Under the pieces are notes generated by a model, which saw only the letters and a list, made by a program, of their open reading frames with translations, had not been told where the DNA came from and made no database searches. The position numbers were made by a program, and so were the translations under genes. DNA of 64,000 nucleotides. It comes from an uncultured Pseudohongiella sp. Its GTDB lineage: Bacteria > Pseudomonadota > Gammaproteobacteria > Pseudomonadales > Pseudohongiellaceae. The DNA lies in assembly GCA_902591495.1 (NCBI GenBank), contig CACJAW010000005.1, positions 17,794-81,793 of the forward strand. Reading direction: 5' to 3'. Of this stretch, positions 24,721 through 33,921 are shown in pieces (the first letter of the stretch is position 1; every line of letters begins with the position of its first letter).

Positions 24721-27078
24721 TTAATCAGGCAGCGCGTAAGCTATGACATATCCTCCGGACGATTCCGCTTCACTTGACTCATCAATAGCCGTTTCTAGTT
24801 GCAGGCCTCCTCCATCGCTTGGAATAGTCACAATGACATATTGCTTTCCGGTTGATTCGCTAACATATGACATTGGCGTCCCTGTTGATGAACCAACAAG
24901 TGGATCGGTCCATACTTCCTCTCCTGTGTAGATGTCTATTGCCCGCATTGTGCTATCTACAACACCGCCAATAAATATTAGTCCACCGCCTGTAACTATG
25001 GAGCCTGCGTTATAGAACATCCCCATCGGCAGCGGTAGGTTACTTGGTATGCCTAAAGGGCCTTGGTCTCTGGCTGTTCCCAAACCACGCCTCCAAAGAG
25101 TTTCCTGATTTGCCAGGTCAACAACTGCCAACTCTCCGTAAGGGGGCCTAAGACAAGGAGTGAAGATAGGAGATAGAAAGAAAAAAGAATACGCAGCATA
25201 TGGGGTTCCTAGCTGTGTGCCTCCGATTCCAAATTGTTCGTCACCAGTCATTTCATTTCTTGGAAACAAACGCACTACATTTGGGTTATGCATTGAGTTT
25301 ACGACCATGAGATTATTAATTTCATCAATTGCAACACTTCCCCAATTCATGCCTCCAGCCACCCCGGGGTAGAGAAGGGTCCCGCCAGTACTTGGTGGTG
25401 TTAGCGGACCCTCGTAACGTAAATTTCGATACTGAATTCTGCACAAAGCATGATCGAAGGGAGTTATTCCCCACATGTCACTTTCGTCGATGTAATCCCT
25501 TGCAAACGATGGCATACCTACTGAAAACGGTTGAGTTGCGGAAGAGGTTTCCTCTGGTATGTCTGTTTGAGGGACAGGTAATTCAGCTATTTCAGTCAGG
25601 GGTTCACCAGTCTCTCGGTCAAAAACAAATATCTCAGCCCTTTTGGTGGGAACGATCACAGCTTTTCTTATTTCACTATTCACCGGGATATCAACAAGAG
25701 ATGGCTGAGAGGGCACATCATAGTCAAAAATGTCATGATGGGTGGTCTGAAAATGCCATCTGACCCTTCCTGTTTCTGCTTCCAAAGCTACTATCGAGCT
25801 TGAGTATTTTTCCATAGCGTCTGATCGATGGCCTCCGAAATAGTCCGGAGTAGCATTACCGGTTGGCAGATAAATAAGACCCAGCTCTTCATCGGCACTA
25901 GTCAAACTCCATACATTTGGTGTGCCTCTTGTATAGGTGTCACCCTCAGGAGGTAATCCAGTACGGTCCTCACGCCCCATATCCCAGGCCCATATTAAAT
26001 CTCCAGTTAAGGGATCAAAACCACGAACTACTCCAGATGGTTCTTCGGTTTCGACGTTGTCAAAAACCCAGCCGCCAAGTACCAAAACGTCGTTCGCTAT
26101 CGTTGGTGGAGAGGTAACAAAATAAAAACCAGGTTTTACATCCCCCATTCCAGGCAAAAGGCTAATTTCGCCATCGTTACCGAAGTCACTGCAGCGTTCG
26201 CCAGTACTCTTGTTTACAGCTATTAGTCTTGCATCGGTGGTTGCTGTGAAGATTCTGTCTTCGCAAATTCCGATCGATCTGAAGTTCGGTGCTTCGTAGT
26301 AGGTAACACCCCTGCATGTGTCCCAGAAGCCGATTTTTGGTGTTTCTATCTTTGGATCAAAGCGCCACTTCTCTTCCCCTGTATCGGGATCGAGTGAAAG
26401 GATTATGTTTTGACCGGTGCAAAGGTAGAGCCCATCATCAACTAGAATCGGAGTACCTTTAAATGCGCCGGGCACACCCGTTCGAGTTTCCCAGGCCCTC
26501 TCTAAAAGGTGAATGTTATCCAGATTAATCTGGTCGGTAGCAAGAAACCGGGTTCCACGCTTCGTTGAGCCATAGTGTTGCCACTGCCCAGTTTGATTGT
26601 AGGCCGAGCCAGCTCCGGGTGCACTGGGTGGCTGTATACTAATACTTGCGTTACTGATGTAAATCGCGATTACAAGAACGACAATTAAAGGTAAGGAATA
26701 TTTAAATTCTTTCTTTTTGTGCAGTGGCTGCGGGTCTTTTTGAAGTAGTCCTTTTCGCACATGGGGTAATAGAAACCATATTCCGAGAGCTGAAAACATA
26801 CTCACACGAGGCATTAGAGCCCAAGCGTCGAGCCCTACTTCATAAAAACTCCAGAGTAATGTTAAGGCTAAAAAGATTCCGTAAAGCGGTGAAGCTTTAG
26901 CATTTCCGAGAAACAATAAGGCGCTACAAGTAAGAAGAGCTATACCTGAGACCAGGAAATAGGCTGATCCGCCGACATTGAGAAGCAAAAATCCTAAGTA
27001 AGTCATTGCTATACCGCTGAGGCCTACTACGCTTGCTAAAATTCGTGGTTTTGGAAAAGTCGAGGTAGTTAGTGTCAC
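24721..27078 (-). CDS. membrane-bound PQQ dehydrogenase, glucose/quinate/shikimate type, second copy
   Basis: A 785-residue paralogue of the protein at 17337, in the opposite orientation. Five N-terminal hydrophobic helices (to about residue 148) precede the propeller. Blocks include GQWQHYGSTKRGTRFLATDQI, DPDTGEEKWRFDP, TRGTPNVWSLTSAD and the active-site region HHDIFDYDVPSQP, in which Phe replaces the Trp found in the other copy. The C-terminus has GGGLIFIGGVVDSTMRAID and ends in YVIAYALPD. The start is GTG 27078, with AAGGA seven bases upstream. Substrate unknown; the active-site substitution hints at a different range. Confidence 0.87.
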   Translation of the reverse strand: MTLTTSTFPKPRILASVVGLSGIAMTYLGFLLLNVGGSAYFLVSGIALLTCSALLFLGNAKASPLYGIFLALTLLWSFYEVGLDAWALMPRVSMFSALGIWFLLPHVRKGLLQKDPQPLHKKKEFKYSLPLIVVLVIAIYISNASISIQPPSAPGAGSAYNQTGQWQHYGSTKRGTRFLATDQINLDNIHLLERAWETRTGVPGAFKGTPILVDDGLYLCTGQNIILSLDPDTGEEKWRFDPKIETPKIGFWDTCRGVTYYEAPNFRSIGICEDRIFTATTDARLIAVNKSTGERCSDFGNDGEISLLPGMGDVKPGFYFVTSPPTIANDVLVLGGWVFDNVETEEPSGVVRGFDPLTGDLIWAWDMGREDRTGLPPEGDTYTRGTPNVWSLTSADEELGLIYLPTGNATPDYFGGHRSDAMEKYSSSIVALEAETGRVRWHFQTTHHDIFDYDVPSQPSLVDIPVNSEIRKAVIVPTKRAEIFVFDRETGEPLTEIAELPVPQTDIPEETSSATQPFSVGMPSFARDYIDESDMWGITPFDHALCRIQYRNLRYEGPLTPPSTGGTLLYPGVAGGMNWGSVAIDEINNLMVVNSMHNPNVVRLFPRNEMTGDEQFGIGGTQLGTPYAAYSFFFLSPIFTPCLRPPYGELAVVDLANQETLWRRGLGTARDQGPLGIPSNLPLPMGMFYNAGSIVTGGGLIFIGGVVDSTMRAIDIYTGEEVWTDPLVGSSTGTPMSYVSESTGKQYVIVTIPSDGGGLQLETAIDESSEAESSGGYVIAYALPD

Positions 27079-27118
27079 ATTCAGTCCTTAACTATGATGG
27101 TTTCGGATATTTTCAATT

Positions 27119-27508
27119 TCAGTTATTTTCAGGCAGTCGTCTGCCAGTTACGGTGAAGTTCCCTTGCTGAGTAAATAGGGTTCCAGCAAGCTCGTTGCCA
27201 TTTATGGTTCCATTGAAGCTCAAGCGGCTCGCTATGCCCAGCGACGGGAAATTTTCACCATCGGTTGACCAATTAATACGACTTCCGGCTAGTTCGACTT
27301 CCTCTATACTAACTTCAGAATTCGTCGAAATAGTTAGGGTTGGCTCGGGTGTTATGATCCAAGTAGAGTCTTGGTCTGTGTTTTCCATCTCGATGGTAGT
27401 CTGCCATGTGCCTACACTAATGGGCTCACATGCAAGTAGGGCAAGGGAGATTATTGCTGTTGCAAACGGTTTAAATAACTGCTGTAGAATACTGCTTTGA
27501 ATTTTCAT
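27119..27508 (-). CDS. small predicted lipoprotein
   Basis: A 129-residue protein with a hydrophobic N-terminus and the lipobox LLACEP (Cys27), followed by a beta-rich domain of about 100 residues. The domain has GTWQTTIEMENTDQDSTWII near its start and NGTINGNELAGTLFTQQGNF near its end. The strand pattern and 'G.i.gn.l.Gtl....g.f...g' ending recall small lipocalin-like folds seen in other exported proteins of this window (for example at 52858). No function can be assigned. Its start is 109 bases from the divergent aldo/keto reductase; the PQQ gene lies downstream on the same strand. Confidence 0.7.
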   Translation of the reverse strand: MKIQSSILQQLFKPFATAIISLALLACEPISVGTWQTTIEMENTDQDSTWIITPEPTLTISTNSEVSIEEVELAGSRINWSTDGENFPSLGIASRLSFNGTINGNELAGTLFTQQGNFTVTGRRLPENN

Positions 27509-27617
27509 ATCACATCGTAAGTTTTACATGGGTGTATTTTAACTTATGTCCTGTTAGTTTAAACGATAAATTTCTACATTTAGAGTATCGCTTGAAGTCA
27601 AAGATGAGGTAACTAGG

Positions 27618-28598
27618 ATGGAACAAAGGAAACTTGGCGGCTTAAAAGTGTCCGCAATGGGGCTAGGATGTATGAGCATGTCTCAGGGTTATGGTTCTGC
27701 AGAAAGAAAAGAATCTGAGAGAACGCTCCATCGAGCCCTTGATATTGGTTACAATTTTTTGGACACAGCGAGCGTTTACGGTACTGGGCATAATGAAAGC
27801 CTCCTTGGGGAGACCCTAAGAAACCGAAGAGATGAATTCTTTTTGGCAAGTAAATGCGGAATCATCAACAAAGATGGTAAACGGGGCGTAGATGGTACTC
27901 CAAAAAATATCTCGCAAACGTTAGATGATAGTCTTAAGCGGTTAAATACCGATTACATTGATCTTTACTATCTTCATCGAAGGGATTTCAACGTTCCAAT
28001 TGAGGAAAGTGTCGGTGCTCTTGCTGATGCCGTCAAGGCAGGAAAGATTGGTCACATTGGTCTCTCAGAATGTTCATCTGAGACCATTGGGAGAGCCCAT
28101 GCCGAGCATAAAATATGTGCTGTACAATCGGAATACTCGTTATGGACTCGCGACCCAGAGTACAAAGTCATCCAGCGGTGTAAAGAGTTGGGTATAGGGT
28201 TTGTACCTTTTAGCCCTCTAGGTAGGGCTTTTCTATCAGGGTTGGTTAGAGAGATGGACAAACTTGAAGAAGGCGATATGCGCCATTCTATGCCACGTTT
28301 CTCTGGATCAAATTTTGTGTCAAACCTAAAGTTGGTCGACGATCTTGCGGCAATAGCTAAAGATAATAATTGCACGCCAGCGCAGTTGGCGCTGGCATGG
28401 GTTTTATCTAAGGACTCTGATTTCGTTCCGATTCCCGGAACGAAGCATGTAAAGTTTTTAGAGGAGAATGCAGCAGCAGCAGATCTCATAATAAGACAAA
28501 GCGACTTGGAAAAAGTAGAAGAAATTTTTAATCCGTCCGCAGTCTTAGGAGAGCGATACCATCAGTCGCAAATGATATCGCTGGATCCGGATGATTAA
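27618..28598 (+). CDS. aldo/keto reductase
   Basis: A 326-residue cytoplasmic TIM-barrel oxidoreductase using NADPH. The catalytic tetrad is visible: Asp49 and Tyr54 in FLDTASVYGTGHNE, Lys79 in LASKCG and His120 in LYYLHRRD. The C-terminal FVPIPGTKHVKFLEENAAA holds the cofactor-binding segment. It belongs to the large group related to AKR11/AKR13-type enzymes; the carbonyl substrate is unknown. It ends directly against the stop of the flavin reductase gene on the other strand. Confidence 0.92.
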   Translation: MEQRKLGGLKVSAMGLGCMSMSQGYGSAERKESERTLHRALDIGYNFLDTASVYGTGHNESLLGETLRNRRDEFFLASKCGIINKDGKRGVDGTPKNISQTLDDSLKRLNTDYIDLYYLHRRDFNVPIEESVGALADAVKAGKIGHIGLSECSSETIGRAHAEHKICAVQSEYSLWTRDPEYKVIQRCKELGIGFVPFSPLGRAFLSGLVREMDKLEEGDMRHSMPRFSGSNFVSNLKLVDDLAAIAKDNNCTPAQLALAWVLSKDSDFVPIPGTKHVKFLEENAAAADLIIRQSDLEKVEEIFNPSAVLGERYHQSQMISLDPDD

Positions 28599-29222
28599 CT
28601 AGGCTGGTCTATCTAGGGTAAAAATTGAATCTAAGTTGGTTAGTGTATAGTCATTATAACCTAGTCGACCTATCGGTTTTATTTTAGCGATATCTACCAA
28701 TCCTTCCTTTGTTATAAATTCGTCATCGATGTGTATGCCGACTACTTCTCCAAAGATTACCTTATAGACATCTTTTTCATTCCATCCAGGTAACTCGACA
28801 GTCTTCAGGTATTTACATTCTAGATGAACTGGTGCTTCTGCTATTCTCGGCGATTTTACCATTCTCGATTTGACCGGTGTTAACTGAGTTAGAGCGATTT
28901 CGTCGACATCTTGAGGTAACGTAGCAGAAGACTGATTCATTTGCTCTCGAGTGTCCCAGGTAGCCATGTTGCAAACAAAATCTCCAGTGTTTTCAGCATT
29001 CCTTGCTGAATCTTTTGTATTGTCAGAGTTTGCGCCCGCGCCGGCAGAGAACATAACAGTTGGCGGTGAATAACAAACTCCGTTAAAAAAGCTATATGGC
29101 GCTAAATTAAAATTACCCTCAGTATCAATCGAACTTATCCAGCCTATCGGGCGGGGAATTACTAAACTATTAAAGGGATTTTTAGGTAAGCCGTGGTTCT
29201 TCTTTTTGGGTTCGTAAAACAT
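28599..29222 (-). CDS. flavin reductase-like (split-barrel) protein
   Basis: A 207-residue cytoplasmic protein. The pattern LVIPRPIGWISSIDTEGNFNLAPYSFFNGVCYSPPTVMFS is the FMN-binding N-terminal block of the flavin reductase-like domain (PF01613), and the GDFVCNMAT segment follows as expected. Family members reduce FMN/FAD with NAD(P)H to serve monooxygenases or act on other substrates. No partner monooxygenase is adjacent. It is convergent with the aldo/keto reductase with no intergenic bases, and is the last gene of a minus-strand run with the family member at 29309. Confidence 0.88.
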   Translation of the reverse strand: MFYEPKKKNHGLPKNPFNSLVIPRPIGWISSIDTEGNFNLAPYSFFNGVCYSPPTVMFSAGAGANSDNTKDSARNAENTGDFVCNMATWDTREQMNQSSATLPQDVDEIALTQLTPVKSRMVKSPRIAEAPVHLECKYLKTVELPGWNEKDVYKVIFGEVVGIHIDDEFITKEGLVDIAKIKPIGRLGYNDYTLTNLDSIFTLDRPA

Positions 29223-29308
29223 GCTTTTATCTTTTAAATTGTGTTATCGGTATACCAATTTTACATTAATCCGAAGTAAAGTAAGAGTTGTTTATGCTTA
29301 AGGTTTTC

Positions 29309-30319
29309 TTAATTGTTATTTTCAGACTCTAGGCGACGTGCGCCCGCCAAGATTCCAGGTAGCGAATAGTTTCCCTCATGGCAAGCATATTCATATACAC
29401 GTTCCTCTGGGCGGTTTCGTGTGAGTATGCGGTGTCCTGAGAATGGTTGTTCATAAGCCTTATTATCGACGACTGTAAACTCATAAAGGATTTCGTCGTC
29501 TGAAACCAATGTATAACGCTCGGTGAGTTCAAATTCATCAGAAAGTGTTATGGTTCTTGATGAAGATTGTTCAGGGCGAAAGTTAATCGAGTGGACTACC
29601 AAGGTGTCTCCCTCCCATGAAGCAACAGAGTCACCCATCCACTGAGGAATGTTAAAGGGGAGATGGTTTTCGTTAATTCGAATAATACGGGCATCATGAA
29701 TCATCTCAGTGAGCACCATAATGTGATCCTTTGTCTGCACAATTTGCAGATTTGGATTCATCATCCCTGGTGTGAGTGATGGGACTGCTGCGCCAAACAT
29801 CAAACACCGTCCAGATAGGTTTTGGCCCTCTGGTCCATCAGTATCCTTCAGTCCGGAAGCGCGCCTTTTCGCATGGAAATCGAGAAAACCTTCGCGTCTT
29901 GGTATTCTCCCATCCGTCGGGTGGTAGATCACGGAAGTTTTGTATTCACCATTTATCGGAATTAATTCGGCGGGCAAATAGTGACCCAGGAAGGCATCGT
30001 CTGCTTCCTGCCCGATGCGGGCGCCTTTTTCAGGCGCCCCGCGGTTTGGCTCTAGCGGAGCATCTTGCTGGTCAAGCCTGTTTTGCATAGCCAATTCAAG
30101 TTCTTCAGCTTCCGCCTCTGAATAGGCTTGTCTGTTACCTAAGTTTGGAGAACGCTGTAAAGGGGTTCGTGATCCAAAAAACCAGTACCCGTGAAAGTCC
30201 GGATGACCGTGTTCTGTTATTGGCATGATCCAAGAAGAACTATCATCACTTTGCGCTAATGATCCGGTATTAACCACAATTGTGATGGTAAGGGTTATAT
30301 AAATTCGTAATTTATACAC
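29309..30319 (-). CDS. secreted protein of the repeated GDSRG/CHEGN family, copy 3
   Basis: The frame is open to ATG 30394, but GTG 30319 is the likely start. GGAG lies at 30327-30330, seven bases before it; it begins a clean signal peptide (VYKLRIYITLTITIVV...SLAQ), and it gives 336 residues, exactly the length of copies 1 and 2. Family blocks are HGHPDFHGYWFFG, HPTDGRIPRREG, SGRCLMFGAAVPSLTPGMMN, QIVQTKDHIMVLTEMIHDAR, GDSVASWEGDTLVVHSINF and VYEYACHEGNYSLPGILAGAR. Compared with other copies GDSRG has become GDSVA. It is divergent from the molybdopterin oxidoreductase at 30480. Confidence 0.82.
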   Translation of the reverse strand: MYKLRIYITLTITIVVNTGSLAQSDDSSSWIMPITEHGHPDFHGYWFFGSRTPLQRSPNLGNRQAYSEAEAEELELAMQNRLDQQDAPLEPNRGAPEKGARIGQEADDAFLGHYLPAELIPINGEYKTSVIYHPTDGRIPRREGFLDFHAKRRASGLKDTDGPEGQNLSGRCLMFGAAVPSLTPGMMNPNLQIVQTKDHIMVLTEMIHDARIIRINENHLPFNIPQWMGDSVASWEGDTLVVHSINFRPEQSSSRTITLSDEFELTERYTLVSDDEILYEFTVVDNKAYEQPFSGHRILTRNRPEERVYEYACHEGNYSLPGILAGARRLESENNN

Positions 30320-30479
30320 AGTTATGCTCCGTGAACGATGTGATAGTATAAACCGATTTACGATAGGGTTAATGGGGCTAAGTGTCGCACGCACGGTTGT
30401 TTCTCTGCCAGCAAGTGCTTTTCATTAACCTAAATAATGCTATTTCAACTTTTATGTAGTGACTAACCAGAAGACTATT

Positions 30480-32561
30480 ATGTCTAACGAAGTTATAGAA
30501 AGAGTACATAGTACTTGCCCCCATGATTGTCCGAGCGCTTGCGCTCTTGAAGTCGAACGCATCGACAGTAAGACGATTGGTCGTGTCTATGGTGCAAGGG
30601 ACAATGAGTACACATCAGGCACGTTATGCGCAAAAGTTGGAAACTACGCCGAACGTGTCCACCATCCAAAACGGTTGAAAATGCCTATGCGCAGAGTTGG
30701 ACCAAAAGGGGTAGGTGTTGATTCCTTTGAGCCTGTATCTTGGTCAGAAGCGTTAGATGAGGTTGCTGTTAAATTTTCAGAACTAGCTTTGGAATACGGT
30801 TCTGAAACGATTTGGCCTCATTACTACGCTGGAACAATGGGGTTAGTGCAAAGAGACGGAATCGAACGTTTGCGCCATGCGATGCGCTACTCGAGGCAAC
30901 ATAGCACTATTTGCTCCGCTGCCTCAGATGCTGGTTGGAAGGCAGGAACTGGGGTGAAGAGAGGGGTTGATGCGAGAGAAATCGGTGACCATAGTGACGT
31001 AGTTGTACTCTGGGGAACAAACGCTGTCCACACTCAGGTCAATCTGATGCATCACGTATCACAAGCAAAGAAAAGGGGGGCTAAACTTGTCGTGGTAGAC
31101 CCCTACAGGAATGCGACTGCAAAAAAAGCTGACCTGCATCTCATGCTTCAGCCTGGTACCGATGGTGCTCTTGCAACCGCTATGATGCATGTACTTTTGA
31201 CGGAAAATCTCGCTGATAGAGCTTACTTAGACGAATACACTGATTTTGGGAGCGACCTTGAAACACATTTGAGCAATAGGACAGCAATATGGGCACAGGA
31301 GATTACCGGAGTTCCATCGGAGCAGATTGTCGAGTTCGCGAGACTAGTTGGAAATAATCCGAAAACATTTTTTCGTTTAGGGTATGGTTTCACCCGAACC
31401 CGAAATGGGGCATTCAACATGCATGCAGTTTCATGCATACCGGCGGTCACCGGAGCTTGGAAATATCGTGGTGGCGGTGCGCTGTATAGTAACGCGGAAC
31501 TCTTTCCGCTGGATAAATCTCTAATTATTGGCGCTGATCTCTTAGACAGAGGGGTTAGAGTTTTTGATCAATCTCGAATCGGGGAAGTATTGTGTGGTAA
31601 TCCGATTGATCTGCAGGGCGGCCCGCCAGTCACTGCCATGTTGATTCAAAATACTAATCCTATGATGGTCTCACCATCTTCGCTTAAGGTACGCGAAGGG
31701 TTTGAGAGGGACGACCTTTTTGTCTGTGTCCATGAGCAATTTATGACTGAGACGGCAGCCATGGCCGATATCGTCCTCCCTGCCACCACATTCTTAGAGC
31801 ATGAAGATATATACATTGCAGGCGGTCATACTTTTTTGCAGGTTGCCAAGCCTTTGATTGAACCAATAGGAGAGGCAAAGTCTAACCATTTTGTAATTTG
31901 TGAACTCGCCTACAGATTGGGAGCAGAGCATCCTGGATTTGATATGACAGCATGGGAAATTATAAATCAAACCCTTGAACGTTCTGGCTTACCATCTGCA
32001 GAAAAAATTCATTCTAATCATTGGCTAGATTGTGCAAAAGATTTTGAAGAATCCCATTTTTTGAATGGTTTTGAGACAAGAGATAAAAAGTTTCACTTTT
32101 CCCCAGACTGGTCCCAACTGGGAAAGATAAATGCCCCCCTGCCGAAATTTCCAGATCATTACTCCGTGACCGATAATCGAAACGAAGAAAGGCCTTTTAG
32201 ATTAATCACGGCCCCTGCTCGGCAATTTCTCAATAGTAGTTTTACCGAAACATCTGCTGCTCGAAAGAGAGAGAAACGTCCCACCGCAAAAATACACTCT
32301 ACTGTTTGTGGGAGACTAGGTATCGGCGATGGTGATCTGATTAGAATCGGTAATGACTTGGCATCTGTTGTCTTACATGTTGAGGTATTTAGTGAGCTTC
32401 AAGAAGATGTTGTTATTGTTGAGAGTATCTGGCCAAATTCGAGTTTTATCGAGGGCGTTGGTATAAACTCCTTGGTTAGCACCGATCCAGGTCACGGCGT
32501 AGGTGGAGCTGTGTTTCATGATACTTCTGTATGGTTAAAAACAGTCGGCGCGAACAACTAG
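30480..32561 (+). CDS. molybdopterin-dependent oxidoreductase (BisC/DMSO reductase superfamily)
   Basis: A 693-residue protein. The N-terminus holds Cys13, Cys17, Cys21 and Cys50 (CPHDCPSAC ... LCAKV), spaced for one [4Fe-4S] cluster, then molybdopterin-binding blocks such as VVLWGTNAVHTQVNLMHH, GTDGALATAMMHVLL and ADIVLPATTFLEHED. There is no Tat signal, so the enzyme is cytoplasmic. Substrate and Mo ligand cannot be assigned with certainty; the class includes many uncharacterised enzymes. No electron-transfer or membrane subunit is adjacent, so its partner is encoded elsewhere. ATG 30480 is preferred to GTG 30459. Its end overlaps the convergent gene at 32558 by four bases. Confidence 0.87.
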   Translation: MSNEVIERVHSTCPHDCPSACALEVERIDSKTIGRVYGARDNEYTSGTLCAKVGNYAERVHHPKRLKMPMRRVGPKGVGVDSFEPVSWSEALDEVAVKFSELALEYGSETIWPHYYAGTMGLVQRDGIERLRHAMRYSRQHSTICSAASDAGWKAGTGVKRGVDAREIGDHSDVVVLWGTNAVHTQVNLMHHVSQAKKRGAKLVVVDPYRNATAKKADLHLMLQPGTDGALATAMMHVLLTENLADRAYLDEYTDFGSDLETHLSNRTAIWAQEITGVPSEQIVEFARLVGNNPKTFFRLGYGFTRTRNGAFNMHAVSCIPAVTGAWKYRGGGALYSNAELFPLDKSLIIGADLLDRGVRVFDQSRIGEVLCGNPIDLQGGPPVTAMLIQNTNPMMVSPSSLKVREGFERDDLFVCVHEQFMTETAAMADIVLPATTFLEHEDIYIAGGHTFLQVAKPLIEPIGEAKSNHFVICELAYRLGAEHPGFDMTAWEIINQTLERSGLPSAEKIHSNHWLDCAKDFEESHFLNGFETRDKKFHFSPDWSQLGKINAPLPKFPDHYSVTDNRNEERPFRLITAPARQFLNSSFTETSAARKREKRPTAKIHSTVCGRLGIGDGDLIRIGNDLASVVLHVEVFSELQEDVVIVESIWPNSSFIEGVGINSLVSTDPGHGVGGAVFHDTSVWLKTVGANN

Positions 32562-33382
32562 AGATTGACCTTCTCTTTTGTCTTGAAGGGTTCACTGAGA
32601 AGCGAAAGGTATTTGATACACTGTTTACCCTCAAAGTCTGCTATTCCAATATGCATGGATTGATGTCCTAAATCTGGTTTTTCCTTGTAAGTTCCGAATA
32701 TTTTGTCCCACCATAAAAAATTAAAACCAAAATTATAGTTTTGCTCATCTTTATTCTTAGAGTGATGGATTCTATGGACATCGGGGGTGACTAAAAATAG
32801 CCTGAGGACGGTATCTATCCTTCTATTTAGTCTCCAGTTACTATGATTAAAAATCGATGTCGCGTTGAGAATTACTTCTGAAAGTAGAACGGCAATAGCG
32901 GTTGGTCCTATGACAAAAATTAGGCAAAGTTTTATAAGGCTCGAGATGAGAATTGAGACAGGGTGGAAACGAAGACCTGTTGACGAGTCATAGTCTCCGT
33001 CTGAATGGTGCATCTGATGGAATTTCCAAAGCGGCGCATATGCGTGAAAGCAGCGGTGTTGAAAATAAATTGTCAAATCAAATAATAGTAAATAAAGTGG
33101 GACAGATAATAAAAAGGGAAGATTAATGAAATTGAAAATACCCCACCCGAAATTTTCAGCAGTAATTGCAGCGGCAACGCCGAGAATAGGTAGGCTAAGG
33201 TCAATCAATAATACATTTGTTAAACCAAAGCCAAGGTTTGTTAGCCAGCGGCGGGGTTTTGAATAAAAGAGTTTTCTACGTGGTCGCATTATTTCCATCA
33301 TGGACACACTAAAAAGAACGATAAGAAAGCACGCTAGACGGAGAAAGGATTCTCCGTCTATTGTCACCGCATCAGAGAGCAT
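32558..33382 (-). CDS. sterol desaturase/fatty acid hydroxylase family membrane protein
   Basis: A 274-residue integral membrane di-iron protein. Three histidine boxes are present: HRCFH (109-113), HQMHH (122-126) and HRIHH (203-207), the signature of the fatty acid hydroxylase/sterol desaturase superfamily, which uses O2 to hydroxylate or desaturate lipids. About four hydrophobic segments are visible. The substrate is unknown; bacterial members include carotenoid and fatty-acid hydroxylases. Its ATG follows directly on the TAA of the upstream small gene (no bases between), so the two are translationally linked. Confidence 0.9.
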   Translation of the reverse strand: MLSDAVTIDGESFLRLACFLIVLFSVSMMEIMRPRRKLFYSKPRRWLTNLGFGLTNVLLIDLSLPILGVAAAITAENFGWGIFNFINLPFLLSVPLYLLLFDLTIYFQHRCFHAYAPLWKFHQMHHSDGDYDSSTGLRFHPVSILISSLIKLCLIFVIGPTAIAVLLSEVILNATSIFNHSNWRLNRRIDTVLRLFLVTPDVHRIHHSKNKDEQNYNFGFNFLWWDKIFGTYKEKPDLGHQSMHIGIADFEGKQCIKYLSLLSEPFKTKEKVNL

Positions 33383-33871
33383 TTATTCAGCATCTTGAGG
33401 GTTAAAATTTTCAGGCAACAAATCGCCGAACTTGGCAACGTAAGCGGTATTTAGAATAAGCATTACTTCAGCGCTAAAATATTCGGAGTGTAAAACCAGA
33501 ATTCTTGCCCATTTTGAATCCATTTCAGAACGTACTTCAGCCATTTCTGCGCTGTCAGCAGCAAGGTACGCTACTTCATAATCCGGCAACAATTTTTCTA
33601 AATCTTTTTGTCGATTTTTAATTTCCTGACTTACAGGTACTGGAAGGAGATCGTAATAGCTGGCTATGATAGTTTCAGGATCTGAGTCTTCTGAGATAAG
33701 TTCTACCCGTTCTAACAGGTTCTCCTCTATTGTAAGAAAAATTACTTCATTGTCTGCGGCATATAGACATCGGGCAAACAGGAAAAAGACTAGTAAAAAG
33801 AGAAGTTCAATTTCTTCAATCTTGCTCGCTTGCGAGTAATGTTCGTTAAAAATAATATCTCTCCAAACCAA
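33383..33871 (-). CDS. small exported protein of unknown function
   Basis: Up to 162 residues. A hydrophobic stretch (LLFLLVFFLFARCLYA) near residues 23-38 looks like a signal peptide core, followed by an acidic, helix-rich domain (ETIIASYYDLLPVPVSQEIK, SEMAEVRSEMDSKWARILVL). No family is recognised. The start is uncertain: TTG 33871 gives a long n-region, there is no ATG before the hydrophobic core, and GGAG lies just inside. It lies 50 bases after the quinohaemoprotein gene and abuts the sterol-desaturase-like gene stop-to-start, suggesting one transcript. Confidence 0.6.
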   Translation of the reverse strand: MVWRDIIFNEHYSQASKIEEIELLFLLVFFLFARCLYAADNEVIFLTIEENLLERVELISEDSDPETIIASYYDLLPVPVSQEIKNRQKDLEKLLPDYEVAYLAADSAEMAEVRSEMDSKWARILVLHSEYFSAEVMLILNTAYVAKFGDLLPENFNPQDAE

Positions 33872-33921
33872 TCAATAGTTTCAGATAAATACAATTTAAT
33901 CGTTTAGGCGGAAGTAGCAAG

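Noticed and set aside
29309..30394. ATG 30394 as the start of family copy 3
   Set aside because: GTG 30319 has the ribosome-binding site, a clean signal peptide and gives the family's usual length.
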